NCBI GenBank assembly: GCA_020723805.1
Contig: DYID01000004.1
Span: 1 to 64,000, forward strand
Length of the DNA: 64,000 nucleotides
DNA from: Anaerolinea sp.
Lineage (GTDB): Bacteria > Chloroflexota > Anaerolineae > Anaerolineales > Villigracilaceae
Direction: 5' to 3'
Positions within the stretch are counted from its first letter, which is position 1; every line of letters starts with the position of its first letter. Shown here piece after piece: positions 29,815-38,048 of this stretch. Made by a program: the position numbers and the translations under genes. The notes under the pieces were generated by a model. The model worked only from the letters and a program-made list of their open reading frames with translations. It was not told the DNA's origin and ran no database searches.

Positions 29815-32331
29815 TCAACTGCGTAACTTTGCGCCGATTTCGCTTTCCAGCCGCTTGACGATCTTCTTGCGGATGGCGGCGGCTTCGGCGTCGGTCAGCG
29901 TGCGGTCCGACTGATAGGTCAGGCTGTATGCCAGGGACTTTTTGCCCGCGCCAATCTGTTCCCCGCGATAGACATCGAACAATTTGACGTTTGCCAGCAT
30001 CTTGCCGCCGGTCTGACGAATCAACGCCTCCACCTGCGCCGCCGGCACCGCTTCATCCACGATGACAGCAATGTCTTCGAGAACGGGCGGCACCTCCGGC
30101 ACTGCACGAATCCCATAGGCAGGCGGGGTTTGACGCAGGACATCCAGGTCGAACTCTGCCAGCAGGATGGGCGCATTGCCCGCTTCGTAGCGGTCCCGCA
30201 CCAGCGGGTGCAGTTCGCCGAAGACGCCCACCACTGTCTCGCCGATGCGCACTTCGGCGGCTTTGCCGGGGTGCAGGTGGGAGACAGAGGCGGTCGGGGC
30301 GTAGGAAAGGTCCGGGTAGTGAAGCCCGCTCAGGAGGAGTTCGATGCGTCCCTTCAGGTCGTAGAAGTCAAAATGGGGGGCGTCCTTCACATCCCATGCC
30401 AGGGCTTCCCGCAGGCCGGTCATCGCCAGGACGAGTTTACGCGGCTCGTTGGGGAGGTCGCCAGGCTTCGGCTCGAAGACGGGACCGATTTCGAACAGGG
30501 CAATCGAGTCGGCGCGCGCGTTCTTTTCCACAGCCTCCAGCACCGAGGCAGCCAGGCTGCGCCGCATCACGCGCCGTTCGGGGGCAATGGGGTTGGCAAG
30601 CGCCACGTATTCGTCGAACTTTGCCAAACGGCTCTCGCGTTCGGGCGAGGTGAGGCGGTAACTGACGATTTCCTGAAAGCCCAAATTCACCAGCAGGTCG
30701 CGCAGATGCTCCTCCCACTCATGGGCGGGGTTGCCCACCTGCGGCGGAAGGGCGTCTGCCATGCGCGTTTCGGGGAGGTTGTCGTAGCCGTAACTGCGGG
30801 CGACCTCCTCCAGCACGTCGGCAAGTCCCACGATGCCTTCGCCAATGTCGAGGCGGTGAGGCGGGGCGGTCACTTGTAATTGGTTATTGGTAATTTCGCA
30901 TTTGAACTCGAGGCGCGTAAGCAGGTCGGCGATTTGTTCGAGCGTGAGGTCAATGCCCAGCAGGCGCTTCACGTCTTTTGTGGCGACGGTCACTGTCGGC
31001 TCTTTGGGTGGGAGGGGGTAGGCGTCCACCAGCCCAGGGGCGATCTTTCCGCCCGACCACTGCGCCATGAGTTGCAGCCCACGCCGCACGCCAACTTCTG
31101 CCAGCGAGGGATGCACGCCGCGCGAGAAGCGGAACGACGCTTCGGAGGGAAGGTTGTGCTGTTTCGCCGTCTTGCGGATGTTGATGAAGTTCCACGCCGC
31201 GCCCTCCAGCAGGACGTTGCGCGTCTTTTCTGTGACCTCGGACTCGGCGCCGCCCATTACGCCTGCCATCGAAAGCGGACCTTGTTCGTCGCACACCAGA
31301 ACGTTCGTCGAGGTGAGCGTCCGCTCCACGCCGTCGAGCGTGGTGAGTTTTTCTCCATCCGCTGCGGGGCGAGTGATGATTTTGACTTTCTTTCCGCCGG
31401 CGCGGGCTTTGAGAACGTCGTAGTCGAAGGCGTGCAGGGGTTCGCCCTGGTCGAGCATGGCGTAGTTGGTGGCGTCCACGATGTTGTTGATGGGACGGAT
31501 GCCCGCCAGCCTGAGCCGCCGCTGGATTTTGTAGGGGCTGGGTTTGATTTCCACATCGCGGATCAATCCCAGCACGAAGCGCGGGTTGAGTTCAGGCTCG
31601 GTGATTTCAATGGCGACCAGGTTTTCAACCGCTTCGCCGTCGGTCTTATATTCGATGAGCGGCTTGCGGAGTTCGCGTCCGGTCAACGCGGCGAGTTCGC
31701 GCGCCACGCCATAGACGTTCGCATTGCGCGCCATGTTCGGCAGGATGCTGATGTCCAACACGGCGTCGCCCATATAATCGGCGAGCGGGGTCCCGACGGG
31801 CGCATCGTCGTCGAGGAGGATGATGCCTTCATGTTCTTCCGAGATGCCAAGTTCTTTCTCCGAACAAACCATCGAGTAGGATTCGACGCCGCGGATTTTG
31901 GCGCGTTTGAGCGTGGTCAGCACCAGCCCGTCGGCATGACCGTCGTAGATGGTCGCGCCTTCTTTTGCGTATGCCACCTTGAGCGGCTTGGGCAGTTTTC
32001 CCGTGCCTTTCAGGTGGAAGATGTTCGGCGCGCCGGTCAATACCACCTGTTCTTTTTCGCCGTCGAACAGGTCGAGCAGGGTCAGGCGGTCGGCATTGGG
32101 ATGCGGTTTCACCTCGCGGATTTCCGCCACCACGATTTTGTCGTGCGCCCACGAGATGCCGCTGGTCTTGAACTCGTGCCGTCCGCCATCCTGGTAGGCG
32201 GGCATTGGCAGACCGACATATTTGATTTCGTCCACTTCGAGCCCGGCAAGCGTCAACTTGCGGGCGATTTCTTCGACGGAAAGACCGTCGAGGTCAATGT
32301 AATCTTTCAACCATGAGAGAGGAATTTTCAT
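29815..32331 (-). CDS. pheT: Phenylalanine-tRNA ligase beta subunit
   Basis: The tRNA-binding subunit of the alpha2beta2 enzyme that charges tRNA-Phe. The 838-aa protein starts MKIPLSWLKDYIDLDGLSVE, has the EMAPII-like tRNA-binding domain (IVVAEIREVKPHPNADRLTL), the B3/B4 editing region, B5 and a C-terminal anticodon-binding FDX-ACB domain (KSLAYSLTYQSDRTLTDAEA). Length is normal. pheS lies upstream on the same strand, 235 nt away, with a repeat element in between; the T-box upstream of pheS probably controls both. Confidence 0.96.
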   Translation of the reverse strand: MKIPLSWLKDYIDLDGLSVEEIARKLTLAGLEVDEIKYVGLPMPAYQDGGRHEFKTSGISWAHDKIVVAEIREVKPHPNADRLTLLDLFDGEKEQVVLTGAPNIFHLKGTGKLPKPLKVAYAKEGATIYDGHADGLVLTTLKRAKIRGVESYSMVCSEKELGISEEHEGIILLDDDAPVGTPLADYMGDAVLDISILPNMARNANVYGVARELAALTGRELRKPLIEYKTDGEAVENLVAIEITEPELNPRFVLGLIRDVEIKPSPYKIQRRLRLAGIRPINNIVDATNYAMLDQGEPLHAFDYDVLKARAGGKKVKIITRPAADGEKLTTLDGVERTLTSTNVLVCDEQGPLSMAGVMGGAESEVTEKTRNVLLEGAAWNFINIRKTAKQHNLPSEASFRFSRGVHPSLAEVGVRRGLQLMAQWSGGKIAPGLVDAYPLPPKEPTVTVATKDVKRLLGIDLTLEQIADLLTRLEFKCEITNNQLQVTAPPHRLDIGEGIVGLADVLEEVARSYGYDNLPETRMADALPPQVGNPAHEWEEHLRDLLVNLGFQEIVSYRLTSPERESRLAKFDEYVALANPIAPERRVMRRSLAASVLEAVEKNARADSIALFEIGPVFEPKPGDLPNEPRKLVLAMTGLREALAWDVKDAPHFDFYDLKGRIELLLSGLHYPDLSYAPTASVSHLHPGKAAEVRIGETVVGVFGELHPLVRDRYEAGNAPILLAEFDLDVLRQTPPAYGIRAVPEVPPVLEDIAVIVDEAVPAAQVEALIRQTGGKMLANVKLFDVYRGEQIGAGKKSLAYSLTYQSDRTLTDAEAAAIRKKIVKRLESEIGAKLRS

Positions 32332-32425
32332 AGGTCACATTCTTTCTTTGAACCGCCGAGAGCGCAATAACTCTTTCTTCTTTCTCTCTTTTCCTTACTT
32401 CGTGTTCTTTGCGTCTTCGCGGTAA

Positions 32426-32551
32426 GTCATATTACGCGGTAGTGCGAGATTCTTGCCCTGAGCCTGCCGAAGGGCATCTCGCGTTTTCTGGCGACATGAA
32501 CCCCCTTGCGGGGACAATGTGTCGCGCTACGAAGAAACTGCATAAGGTGAG
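32426..32551. mobile_element. Expanded copy of the 84-bp MITE-like element between pheS and pheT
   Basis: Ends TCATATTACGC and GTAAGGTGAG-like (ATAAGGTGAG) match the 84-bp family and the interior matches it in reverse orientation (TCTCGCG, GGCGACAT, TCGCGCTACGA), but two extra palindromic patches (one of the GCCCTGAGCCTGCCGAAGGGC type at about 32456-32476) lengthen it to about 126 bp. Flanks GCGGTAA and GCGGCAA resemble a target duplication. Confidence 0.55.
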
Positions 32552-32566
32552 CGCGGCAAGTCGTTT

Positions 32567-33625
32567 TTAGAACTGTTCCAGGAATCTGAGGTCGTTGCCC
32601 CAGAAATAACGGATGTCGTCAATGCGGTAGCGCAGCATCAACTGACGTTCCGGTCCCATGCCCCAGGCGTAGCCGGAATAACGCTTCGGGTCGTAACCGC
32701 CGTTTTGCAGCACGACCGGATGCACCATGCCGCAGCCCAAAATCTCGAGCCAGCCGGAGTTTTTGCACACGCCGCAGCCCTTCCCGCCGCAGACGAAGCA
32801 CTCCACGTCCATCTCGGCGGACGGCTCCGTGAACGGGAAGTACGAAGCGCGGAAGCGTGTGCGCGCTCCCTGACCGAACATGCGCCGCGCGAAATCGTTC
32901 AACGTCCCTTTCAAGTCGGCAAAGGTGATGTTCTCTCCTACCACCAGTCCCTCCACCTGGTGGAACTGAATCTCCGAACGTGCCGTAATCTGCTCGTAGC
33001 GGAAGCACATGCCCGGCAGGGCAATGCGAATCGGCGGCGGATTATCAGGGTTCATTTTTGCAAACTCGCGCATGGCGTGGATTTGTCCCGGCGAGGTGTG
33101 CGTGCGGAGCAAAATCGGGTTCTCACCGCGCTCGCCTGCCTCCACGAAGAACGTATCCTGCATATCGCGTGCGGGATGGTTGGGCGGGAAGTTCAGCAAC
33201 TGGAAGTTGAACTCGTCCGTTTCCACCTCGCGCGAGGTGTACACCTGAAAACCCATCTCGGCGAGGATTGCCAGCACCCGCCGCAACTGTTGGGTGGAGG
33301 GATGCAGCCGCCCGACGTGGACCGGTCTGCCCGGCAGAGTCACATCCAGCGTTTCCTCGGCGAGGGATTTCGCCAGCGCGGCTTCCTTGATTGCCTGAGC
33401 CTTTTCCTCGAAAGCGGCTTCCAGCGCCGCCTTGACCCGGTTCGCCGCCGCCCCGACGGCTGGTCGCTCCTCCTTCGAGAGTTTTCCCAGCCCGGCAAAG
33501 ACCTGCATCAGCGGCGAACTGCGCCCGATGTGCGCCACCCGCCAGGCTTCCAGCGCGGCTCCATCGGCGACGGAACGCAGCGCCTCCAGCGCGGTCTTTT
33601 CGATTTCATTCAATTGTTCCAGCAT
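32567..33625 (-). CDS. pheS: Phenylalanine-tRNA ligase alpha subunit
   Basis: The catalytic subunit of PheRS. The 352-aa protein has a helical N-terminus (MLEQLNEIEKTALEALRSVA) and the class II core: HPARDMQDTFFVE (motif 2 region), RTHTSPGQIHAM, FHQVEGLVV and GMGPERQLMLRYRIDDIRYF (motif 3). A Cys-rich insertion, CFVCGGKGCGVCKNSGW, is the zinc-like loop found in many bacterial PheS. GGAGG precedes the start. Expression is predicted to be controlled by the Phe T-box at 33661-33961. Confidence 0.96.
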   Translation of the reverse strand: MLEQLNEIEKTALEALRSVADGAALEAWRVAHIGRSSPLMQVFAGLGKLSKEERPAVGAAANRVKAALEAAFEEKAQAIKEAALAKSLAEETLDVTLPGRPVHVGRLHPSTQQLRRVLAILAEMGFQVYTSREVETDEFNFQLLNFPPNHPARDMQDTFFVEAGERGENPILLRTHTSPGQIHAMREFAKMNPDNPPPIRIALPGMCFRYEQITARSEIQFHQVEGLVVGENITFADLKGTLNDFARRMFGQGARTRFRASYFPFTEPSAEMDVECFVCGGKGCGVCKNSGWLEILGCGMVHPVVLQNGGYDPKRYSGYAWGMGPERQLMLRYRIDDIRYFWGNDLRFLEQF

Positions 33626-33660
33626 TCATGCCTCCAGATTGAGGGTTTCGATATTGACAA

Positions 33661-33961
33661 ACAAAAACCTCCCGCCCGCAAATGGGACGGGAGGGAGAGA
33701 GTTCCCGCGGTACCACCCAAATTAGCCTGTGTAGGCTCACTCAGTGCTGACCATCATCAGCCTCCCCTGTAACGCTGGGACTGCGGTTCATACTACACGG
33801 TAGAGCGTGATAAATCCTGCGCTACGTTCACATGAACGGCTCGAGAGGGAACTTCGGCTGGTTTCGGTCGAATGGGACTTTCAGCGCATTCATCCCATCT
33901 CTCTGGCGGCTTCCGCCAGCCTACTTTCCTCTGTCAATGCTTTTTATGGGGTCGCCTGTTA
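33661..33961 (-). promoter_or_regulatory. T-box leader (Phe specifier) of pheS-pheT
   Basis: On the minus strand the T-box sequence TTGGGTGGTACCGCGGGAAC occupies 33720-33701. It is followed by an intrinsic terminator (33694-33668: GGGACGGGAGG with CCTCCCGCCC type stem, then T-rich 33667-33661). Upstream, stem I contains AGAGAGATGGG and a specifier loop where TTC (33851-33849) sits between the helices GGCTGG/CCAGCC and GAGG/CCTC. TTC is a Phe codon, matching the regulated genes. Uncharged tRNA-Phe should stabilise the antiterminator and allow pheS and pheT to be read. Confidence 0.93.
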
Positions 33962-33967
33962 GCGTTT

Positions 33968-33995
33968 ATTATCTGCGAAAACAGGATGATGTCAA
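33968..33995 (-). promoter_or_regulatory. Promoter of the pheS-pheT T-box transcript
   Basis: TTGACA (33995-33990), 16-nt spacer, GATAAT (33973-33968) on the minus strand. The start would be near 33961, giving a leader of about 335 nt. A MITE-like insertion abuts the -35 box. Confidence 0.75.
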
Positions 33996-34002
33996 GGGAC
34001 AA

Positions 34003-34121
34003 GGGAGTGTCTAATGTCGTGGGCTTAGCCACAGAGAGCGCAGAGATTTTGAGATTTTTCTCAGAGATCTGTGTGAGCTCTGTGGCAGAAAAAACTTTAT
34101 CCCATTCTTTTAGACACTCTC
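34003..34121. mobile_element. 119-bp MITE-like element with 8-bp target duplication
   Basis: Ends GGGAGTGTCTAA and TTAGACACTCTC are inverted copies (11 of 12). Perfect 8-bp direct repeats AGGGACAA flank it at 33995-34002 and 34122-34129. The interior is a CCACAGAGAGCGCAGAGA / TCTGTGTGAGCTCTGTGG type palindrome. No coding sequence, so a transposase would have to act from elsewhere. Confidence 0.85.
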
Positions 34122-34123
34122 AG

Positions 34124-34145
34124 GGACAACTCTGCAGAGTTGTCC
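34124..34145. repeat. 22-bp perfect palindrome beside the MITE
   Basis: GGACAACTCTG and CAGAGTTGTCC. The MITE-like element inserted just at its left edge, within the duplicated AGGGACAA. The next 110 nt up to 34256 contain no recognisable feature. Confidence 0.7.
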
Positions 34146-34256
34146 TACAAACCCCATTTAACGGCGTACCCCGCCATCGCAGGCGGGGCAGCCAGTGACC
34201 AACTCAGAGGGAGGAGAGAGTTATTTGCCAAATGGGCGTGTGACAGCCCACTTAGT

Positions 34257-34475
34257 TTACAAAGGACGGATGTCGGGATTGGTGCCGCACCAAGCGCAAG
34301 CCATTTTGTCCAGGCTGTTGCACTCCATGGCGTTGGAGCAGCGGCTTGCCGTCACTCGCGGGGGCTGGTCGGGAAGATGCTCGGCGGGGTACACCACCTG
34401 ATCTTCCAGCGCCACCTCATGCCCGACATGCTCACAGTATCGGACCTTGACGATCTTCCACTGTTTCTGAGCCAT
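34257..34475 (-). CDS. Small Cys/His-rich protein, probable zinc binding
   Basis: A 72-aa protein starting MAQKQWKIVKVRYCEHVGHE, with Cys and His at CEHVGH, then CSNAMECN and ACAWCGTN near the C-terminus, enough ligands for one zinc site. A GGAGGTG site lies 7 nt before the ATG. I do not recognise a family; the function is unknown. It is a monocistronic gene between the pheS control region and the sugar dehydrogenase. Confidence 0.7.
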   Translation of the reverse strand: MAQKQWKIVKVRYCEHVGHEVALEDQVVYPAEHLPDQPPRVTASRCSNAMECNSLDKMACAWCGTNPDIRPL

Positions 34476-34515
34476 ACGACACCTCCAGTGTACGACCACA
34501 TTGTATGACAACACT

Positions 34516-34542
34516 GTGACGCCTGCCAGTGACAGGCGTCAC
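34516..34542. terminator. Hairpin between the Cys-rich gene and the sugar dehydrogenase
   Basis: GTGACGCCTG and CAGGCGTCAC, a perfect 10-bp stem with a 7-nt loop. It has no T-run, so it may be a terminator or a repeat. Confidence 0.45.
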
Positions 34543-34587
34543 AAATCAGGATGACAATCCGCCTATAGTAGATGAGACTTGGTTGAA

Positions 34588-35829
34588 TTACTTGCGGACG
34601 AGTTGATACACTTCCCCGCCGTCTGCCAGGAGATAGACCTCACCGTTTTTGTCCTGCCCAAACGAGGTGATGTTGACATCGGTATCGAACAGGACCTGCG
34701 TCTGCCACGCCCCATCGAGCCGCATCAACCCCCAGATGAACCCTGTGCAGTAATCGCCGTAGAGGTAAATGCCGTCCCACTCCGGCATGGCGCCGCGATA
34801 AACATACCCGCCGGTGACGGAACATCCGCCCTCGGAATGACTGTACTCTGCCACCGGGTCGGTCAGCCCGGCGGGGGCATCGCCTTCGAAGGCGTGGGTG
34901 CCTTCGAGGTAATCCCAGCCGAAGTTCACACCGCCGGGCGAGGCGGCTGGGAGATAGTTAATTTCCTCCCAGGCGTTCTGTCCTACATCGGCAATGTACA
35001 GGTCGCCGGTCAGCGGATCGAATGCCATGCGCCAGGGATTGCGCAGCCCATACGCCCAGATTTCATCGCCGAAGGGATTATCGGGCGGGATGGCGTAAGG
35101 CTCGGCGGTGTCCACGTCGAGGCGCAGGATTTTGCCCAACAGCGTATCCAGCGACTGCCCGTTCCCAAAGGGGTCGCCTCCGGCGCCGCCGTCGCCCAGC
35201 CCGGCGTAGAGATAACCGTCGGGACCAAATTGCAGCGTCCCGCCGTTGTGATTGGGAAAAGGCTGGTTGATGCGTAACAGGTTCACTTCGCTGGATGGGT
35301 CTGCCTTGTGAGAGTCGTCAGAGACCTGAAAACGGGAAATGAACGTATCGCCTCCGCTCCCCGTGTAGTTGACGAAGAAATAGCCGTTTTGTGCATAGTT
35401 CGGATGGAACGCCAGCCCAAGCAAACCCATTTCGTTGGAACTGTCGTTCACGCGGTCTTCGATATTGAGGAACGGCGCATCGAGCAATTGTCCGTTTTCG
35501 ATGATGCGGATGCGCCCGGCTTTCTCGACCACAAACAACCGCCCGGAGCCATCCGCTTGCAGGTCCACAGGGCGGGCGAGACCGGAAGCAATCAACGCCC
35601 AGTTGAAATCATCCGCGTTGGGGAAGGTGGTTGCGTTCGGCGAAGAGATTGGGGAAAGGGGGCTGGGAGGAAGGTCCGTCGGAGTGGGAGGGGGAGGGAG
35701 CGCTGTCGGCGAGGGAAAGGCGGGGAGGGTCGAGTCAGGCGTCGGCGCGGAAAGAGGCGGAGTCTGCGGCGTTGTGCAAGCCGTCAGCGTCAGCAATGTC
35801 AATAGAAGGAGAAGACGTTTTTGCATCAT
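34588..35829 (-). CDS. PQQ-type soluble aldose sugar dehydrogenase, lipoprotein
   Basis: A 413-aa secreted six-bladed beta-propeller oxidoreductase (glucose/sorbosone dehydrogenase family). The signal peptide ends in a lipobox (LLTLTAC), followed by a Pro-rich linker and blade motifs DLQADGSGRLFVVEKAGRIR, GLLGLAFHPNYAQNGYFFVN, NHNGGTLQFGPDGYLYAGLG and EIWAYGLRNPWRMAFDP; the family's catalytic His is in the NHNGG motif. PQQ binding is inferred. The start ATG overlaps the DUF1232 stop, so the two genes are translationally coupled. Confidence 0.9.
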   Translation of the reverse strand: MMQKRLLLLLTLLTLTACTTPQTPPLSAPTPDSTLPAFPSPTALPPPPTPTDLPPSPLSPISSPNATTFPNADDFNWALIASGLARPVDLQADGSGRLFVVEKAGRIRIIENGQLLDAPFLNIEDRVNDSSNEMGLLGLAFHPNYAQNGYFFVNYTGSGGDTFISRFQVSDDSHKADPSSEVNLLRINQPFPNHNGGTLQFGPDGYLYAGLGDGGAGGDPFGNGQSLDTLLGKILRLDVDTAEPYAIPPDNPFGDEIWAYGLRNPWRMAFDPLTGDLYIADVGQNAWEEINYLPAASPGGVNFGWDYLEGTHAFEGDAPAGLTDPVAEYSHSEGGCSVTGGYVYRGAMPEWDGIYLYGDYCTGFIWGLMRLDGAWQTQVLFDTDVNITSFGQDKNGEVYLLADGGEVYQLVRK

Positions 35830-36182
35830 TCGTCTGTATCTGCGGATTCGGCGTCTATCACATCGTTCGCTTCATCGAGGTTACTGCGCAGGTTCTGCAT
35901 GTGCTCCCGCACCACCTCCGGCGGACAGAGTTCCACAAAGAGCGTGGAGCCAATCCACAGGATGGCGGCATCGTCCAACACGCCGATGATGGGGAGGGCA
36001 ATGGCAGGGACAACGTCCACGGGCCAGAAGAGGTATGCCACCGAAGCCAGCGGCAGAAGTTTGAGGAAGAAGTTGACGCGCTTGTCGCCCATCAGCCTGC
36101 CGATGAGTTTGAGGCGCAGGACAAAGTCGCGCATCATACCGCCCTGCGGAACGGTCAATTGTCGGTCTTTTCGATTTGCCAT
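35826..36182 (-). CDS. DUF1232 (YkvA-like) membrane protein
   Basis: A 118-aa protein. SVAYLFWPVDVVPAIALPII followed by GVLDDAAILWIGSTLF is the DUF1232 signature, a short membrane hairpin of unknown role. A GGAG site lies before the ATG at 36182 and a TATAAT box further upstream on the minus strand. The downstream sugar dehydrogenase starts inside its stop codon (ATGA). Confidence 0.87.
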   Translation of the reverse strand: MANRKDRQLTVPQGGMMRDFVLRLKLIGRLMGDKRVNFFLKLLPLASVAYLFWPVDVVPAIALPIIGVLDDAAILWIGSTLFVELCPPEVVREHMQNLRSNLDEANDVIDAESADTDE

Positions 36183-36255
36183 GAAAATCTCCTTGTTTGC
36201 AGGATTATAAAAGAGTTTGCTTAATCTACGAAAAGAGCAAGATGCGGTTTCCATG

Positions 36256-36261
36256 TAAAAT
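36256..36261 (+). promoter_or_regulatory. -10 box 6 nt before the NYN gene
   Basis: TAAAAT followed by 6 nt (AGCCGT) and the ATG at 36268. Fits the leaderless pattern. Confidence 0.5.
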
Positions 36262-36267
36262 AGCCGT

Positions 36268-36735
36268 ATGCCCTATCTGATTGACGGTCACAATCTGATT
36301 CCCAAATTGGGACTGCGCCTCGATTCGGCAGACGATGAGATGGAACTGATTGCCGTCTTGCAGGAATACTGCCGCCTCGAACGCCGGCAAGTGGAAGTGT
36401 ACTTCGACGGCGCCCCTGCGCTTCGAGCCGGGACCCGCAAACTGGGACTCGTCACCGCGCATTTCGTCCCCCTGAATACCACCGCCGACGAAGCCATCCG
36501 CCGGCGGCTGAAGAAGATGGGCAGGAGCGCCAAAAACTGGACGGTGGTGTCCTCCGATCACCAGGTACAGACGGAGGCGCACGCGGCGCAGGCGGAGGTC
36601 ATGTCTTCAGAGACGTTTGCCGCTCAACTCCAACGGGCTCGCCAGTCTGCTCCCAAGCCTGCCGAAGACCGCAATCTCTCGCCTCAGGAAGTGGAGGAAT
36701 GGCTCAGGGTTTTCAGGGAGAGAAAAAAGGGTTAG
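36268..36735 (+). CDS. NYN domain protein (YacP-like RNase)
   Basis: A 155-aa PIN-fold protein. It starts MPYLIDGHNLIPKLGLRL, with the D-G-H-N motif of NYN/YacP (Rae1-like) proteins, then VEVYFDGAPALR, TTADEAIRRRLKKMG and WTVVSSDHQVQTEAHAAQAE, which carry the acidic residues of the nuclease site. Known relatives cut mRNA on ribosomes; the target here is unknown. The TAAAAT box 6 nt upstream suggests a leaderless mRNA. Confidence 0.85.
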   Translation: MPYLIDGHNLIPKLGLRLDSADDEMELIAVLQEYCRLERRQVEVYFDGAPALRAGTRKLGLVTAHFVPLNTTADEAIRRRLKKMGRSAKNWTVVSSDHQVQTEAHAAQAEVMSSETFAAQLQRARQSAPKPAEDRNLSPQEVEEWLRVFRERKKG

Positions 36736-36812
36736 GATGTTTGGGGGATGTATTTGGATAATTCGCATCTTATTTCTAATTATCATTTAATGTCAGTGCA
36801 AGACAACGCGAG

Positions 36813-36918
36813 TATAGTGGGAGTACGACACCTGCCCTCCCCCTTACTGGTATTAGGTGTCCTGCCATCGCTCTGACCAGCATGCCCCCCCCATGCTGGC
36901 AGGGCGGTGGTTTTTTTT
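36813..36918 (+). ncRNA. Candidate small RNA between the NYN and HDAC genes
   Basis: ATGTCA (36790-36795), 17 nt, TATAGT (36813-36818) form a plausible promoter. Transcription from about 36825 would read a hairpin GACACCT (36827-36833) / AGGTGTC (36855-36861), then a stem CCAGCATG / CATGCTGG (36877-36899) inside a larger imperfect stem, ending in eight T (36911-36918). This gives an RNA of about 94 nt. It cannot be the leader of the next gene, whose own -10 box lies after the T-run. I do not recognise a family; part could simply be the NYN gene terminator. Confidence 0.4.
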
Positions 36919-36931
36919 CTTTAACAAAGAC

Positions 36932-36937
36932 TATAAT
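36932..36937 (+). promoter_or_regulatory. -10 box 6 nt before the HDAC-family gene
   Basis: A perfect TATAAT followed by 6 nt (GAAACT) and the ATG at 36944, again with no Shine-Dalgarno. Confidence 0.55.
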
Positions 36938-36943
36938 GAAACT

Positions 36944-37951
36944 ATGACCACCCTCTACACTCTCGTGCAGTCGCCCGAACATGTCTATCCCGACCATCCC
37001 GAACGCCCCGGGCGCTTCGACCTGCTGACGCCCAAACTTCCCTCCTTTTCGGCGGAGGCAGTGGATGTAACCCCCGCTTCGCCCGCCGACGTGAGCCTGG
37101 TCCACCGCCCCAAACTGATTGCCACGCTGGAAAAGGTCTGCCGCGAGGAGGCGCCCGGCATCATTGATTACGCCCCCACCTACGTCACCCCCACCTCCTT
37201 CGACGACGCTCTGCTGGCGGCAGGAGGCGTACTCACCTGTGCGCGCGCCGTTCTGCACGGGGAGGCGCACAACGCCTTTGCCATCGTCCGCCCGCCGGGA
37301 CATCACGCCGAACCGGACCGCGCGATGGGCTTTTGTCTGTTCAACAACGTCGCCATCGCCGCACGCGACGCACTGCAAGGCGGACTGGAACGCGTCATGG
37401 TGATTGACTACGATGCCCATCACGGCAACGGCACGCAGGCGGCGTTTCTGGAGGACGAACGTGTTGCGTTTCTGTCCGCGCATCAGTGGGGTATTTATCC
37501 CGGCACGGGCTGGATGACCGATGCGCCTCATGCCAAAAAGCGGATTGTCAACGTGCCGCTGCCGGCGTATGCCGGCGACAGGGTCTATGAGCAGGTTGCA
37601 GAGCGAATCTTCAAGCCGTTTGTCGAATCGTTTCGTCCGCAGATGATCTTCGTTTCGGTGGGCTTCGACGCGCATTGGAACGATCCCATCACCATGCTGG
37701 GACTTTCCACACGCGGCTATGGAATGTTGGCGCAGAAAGTCGTTGCGCTGGCGGAGGAATACTGCAACGGGAAGATCGTCTTCGTCCTCGAAGGCGGCTA
37801 CGACCCGCTCAACGTGGCAAACGGCGTGGAAGCGGTCTTCGCCGCGCTGACAGGCAAAGGGGAGCCGGACGCGCGCGACCCTAGTCCGCGCCCGGAACCG
37901 GACTGCGAATCGCGTATTGAGGAAGTACGCAAGTGGCATGGATTTGCGTGA
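36944..37951 (+). CDS. Histone deacetylase family (AcuC/acetylpolyamine amidohydrolase-like)
   Basis: A 335-aa zinc hydrolase. HPERPGRF at the N-terminus, RPPGHHAEPDRAMGFCLFNN (tandem His) and VIDYDAHHGNGTQAAF (zinc ligands Asp and His) are the class II HDAC-like signatures, and VLEGGYDP closes the active site. Bacterial members deacetylate acetyl-lysine proteins or polyamines. The open frame extends upstream to 36857, but the ATG at 36944 is favoured by the family's start and by the TATAAT 6 nt upstream. Confidence 0.9.
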   Translation: MTTLYTLVQSPEHVYPDHPERPGRFDLLTPKLPSFSAEAVDVTPASPADVSLVHRPKLIATLEKVCREEAPGIIDYAPTYVTPTSFDDALLAAGGVLTCARAVLHGEAHNAFAIVRPPGHHAEPDRAMGFCLFNNVAIAARDALQGGLERVMVIDYDAHHGNGTQAAFLEDERVAFLSAHQWGIYPGTGWMTDAPHAKKRIVNVPLPAYAGDRVYEQVAERIFKPFVESFRPQMIFVSVGFDAHWNDPITMLGLSTRGYGMLAQKVVALAEEYCNGKIVFVLEGGYDPLNVANGVEAVFAALTGKGEPDARDPSPRPEPDCESRIEEVRKWHGFA

Positions 37952-38048
37952 GCGTTCCTTTATAATCGGCATAGAAGTGAGCGCTCTCCAGCGCTCAACA
38001 GCAGTAGAGACCGCCGATGCGCGGTTTCATCTGGAAGGAGTGACCAAC

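Noticed and set aside
34588-36182. A PQQ biosynthesis operon with the sugar dehydrogenase
   Set aside because: Neighbours are a DUF1232 protein and an NYN nuclease; no pqq genes are present.
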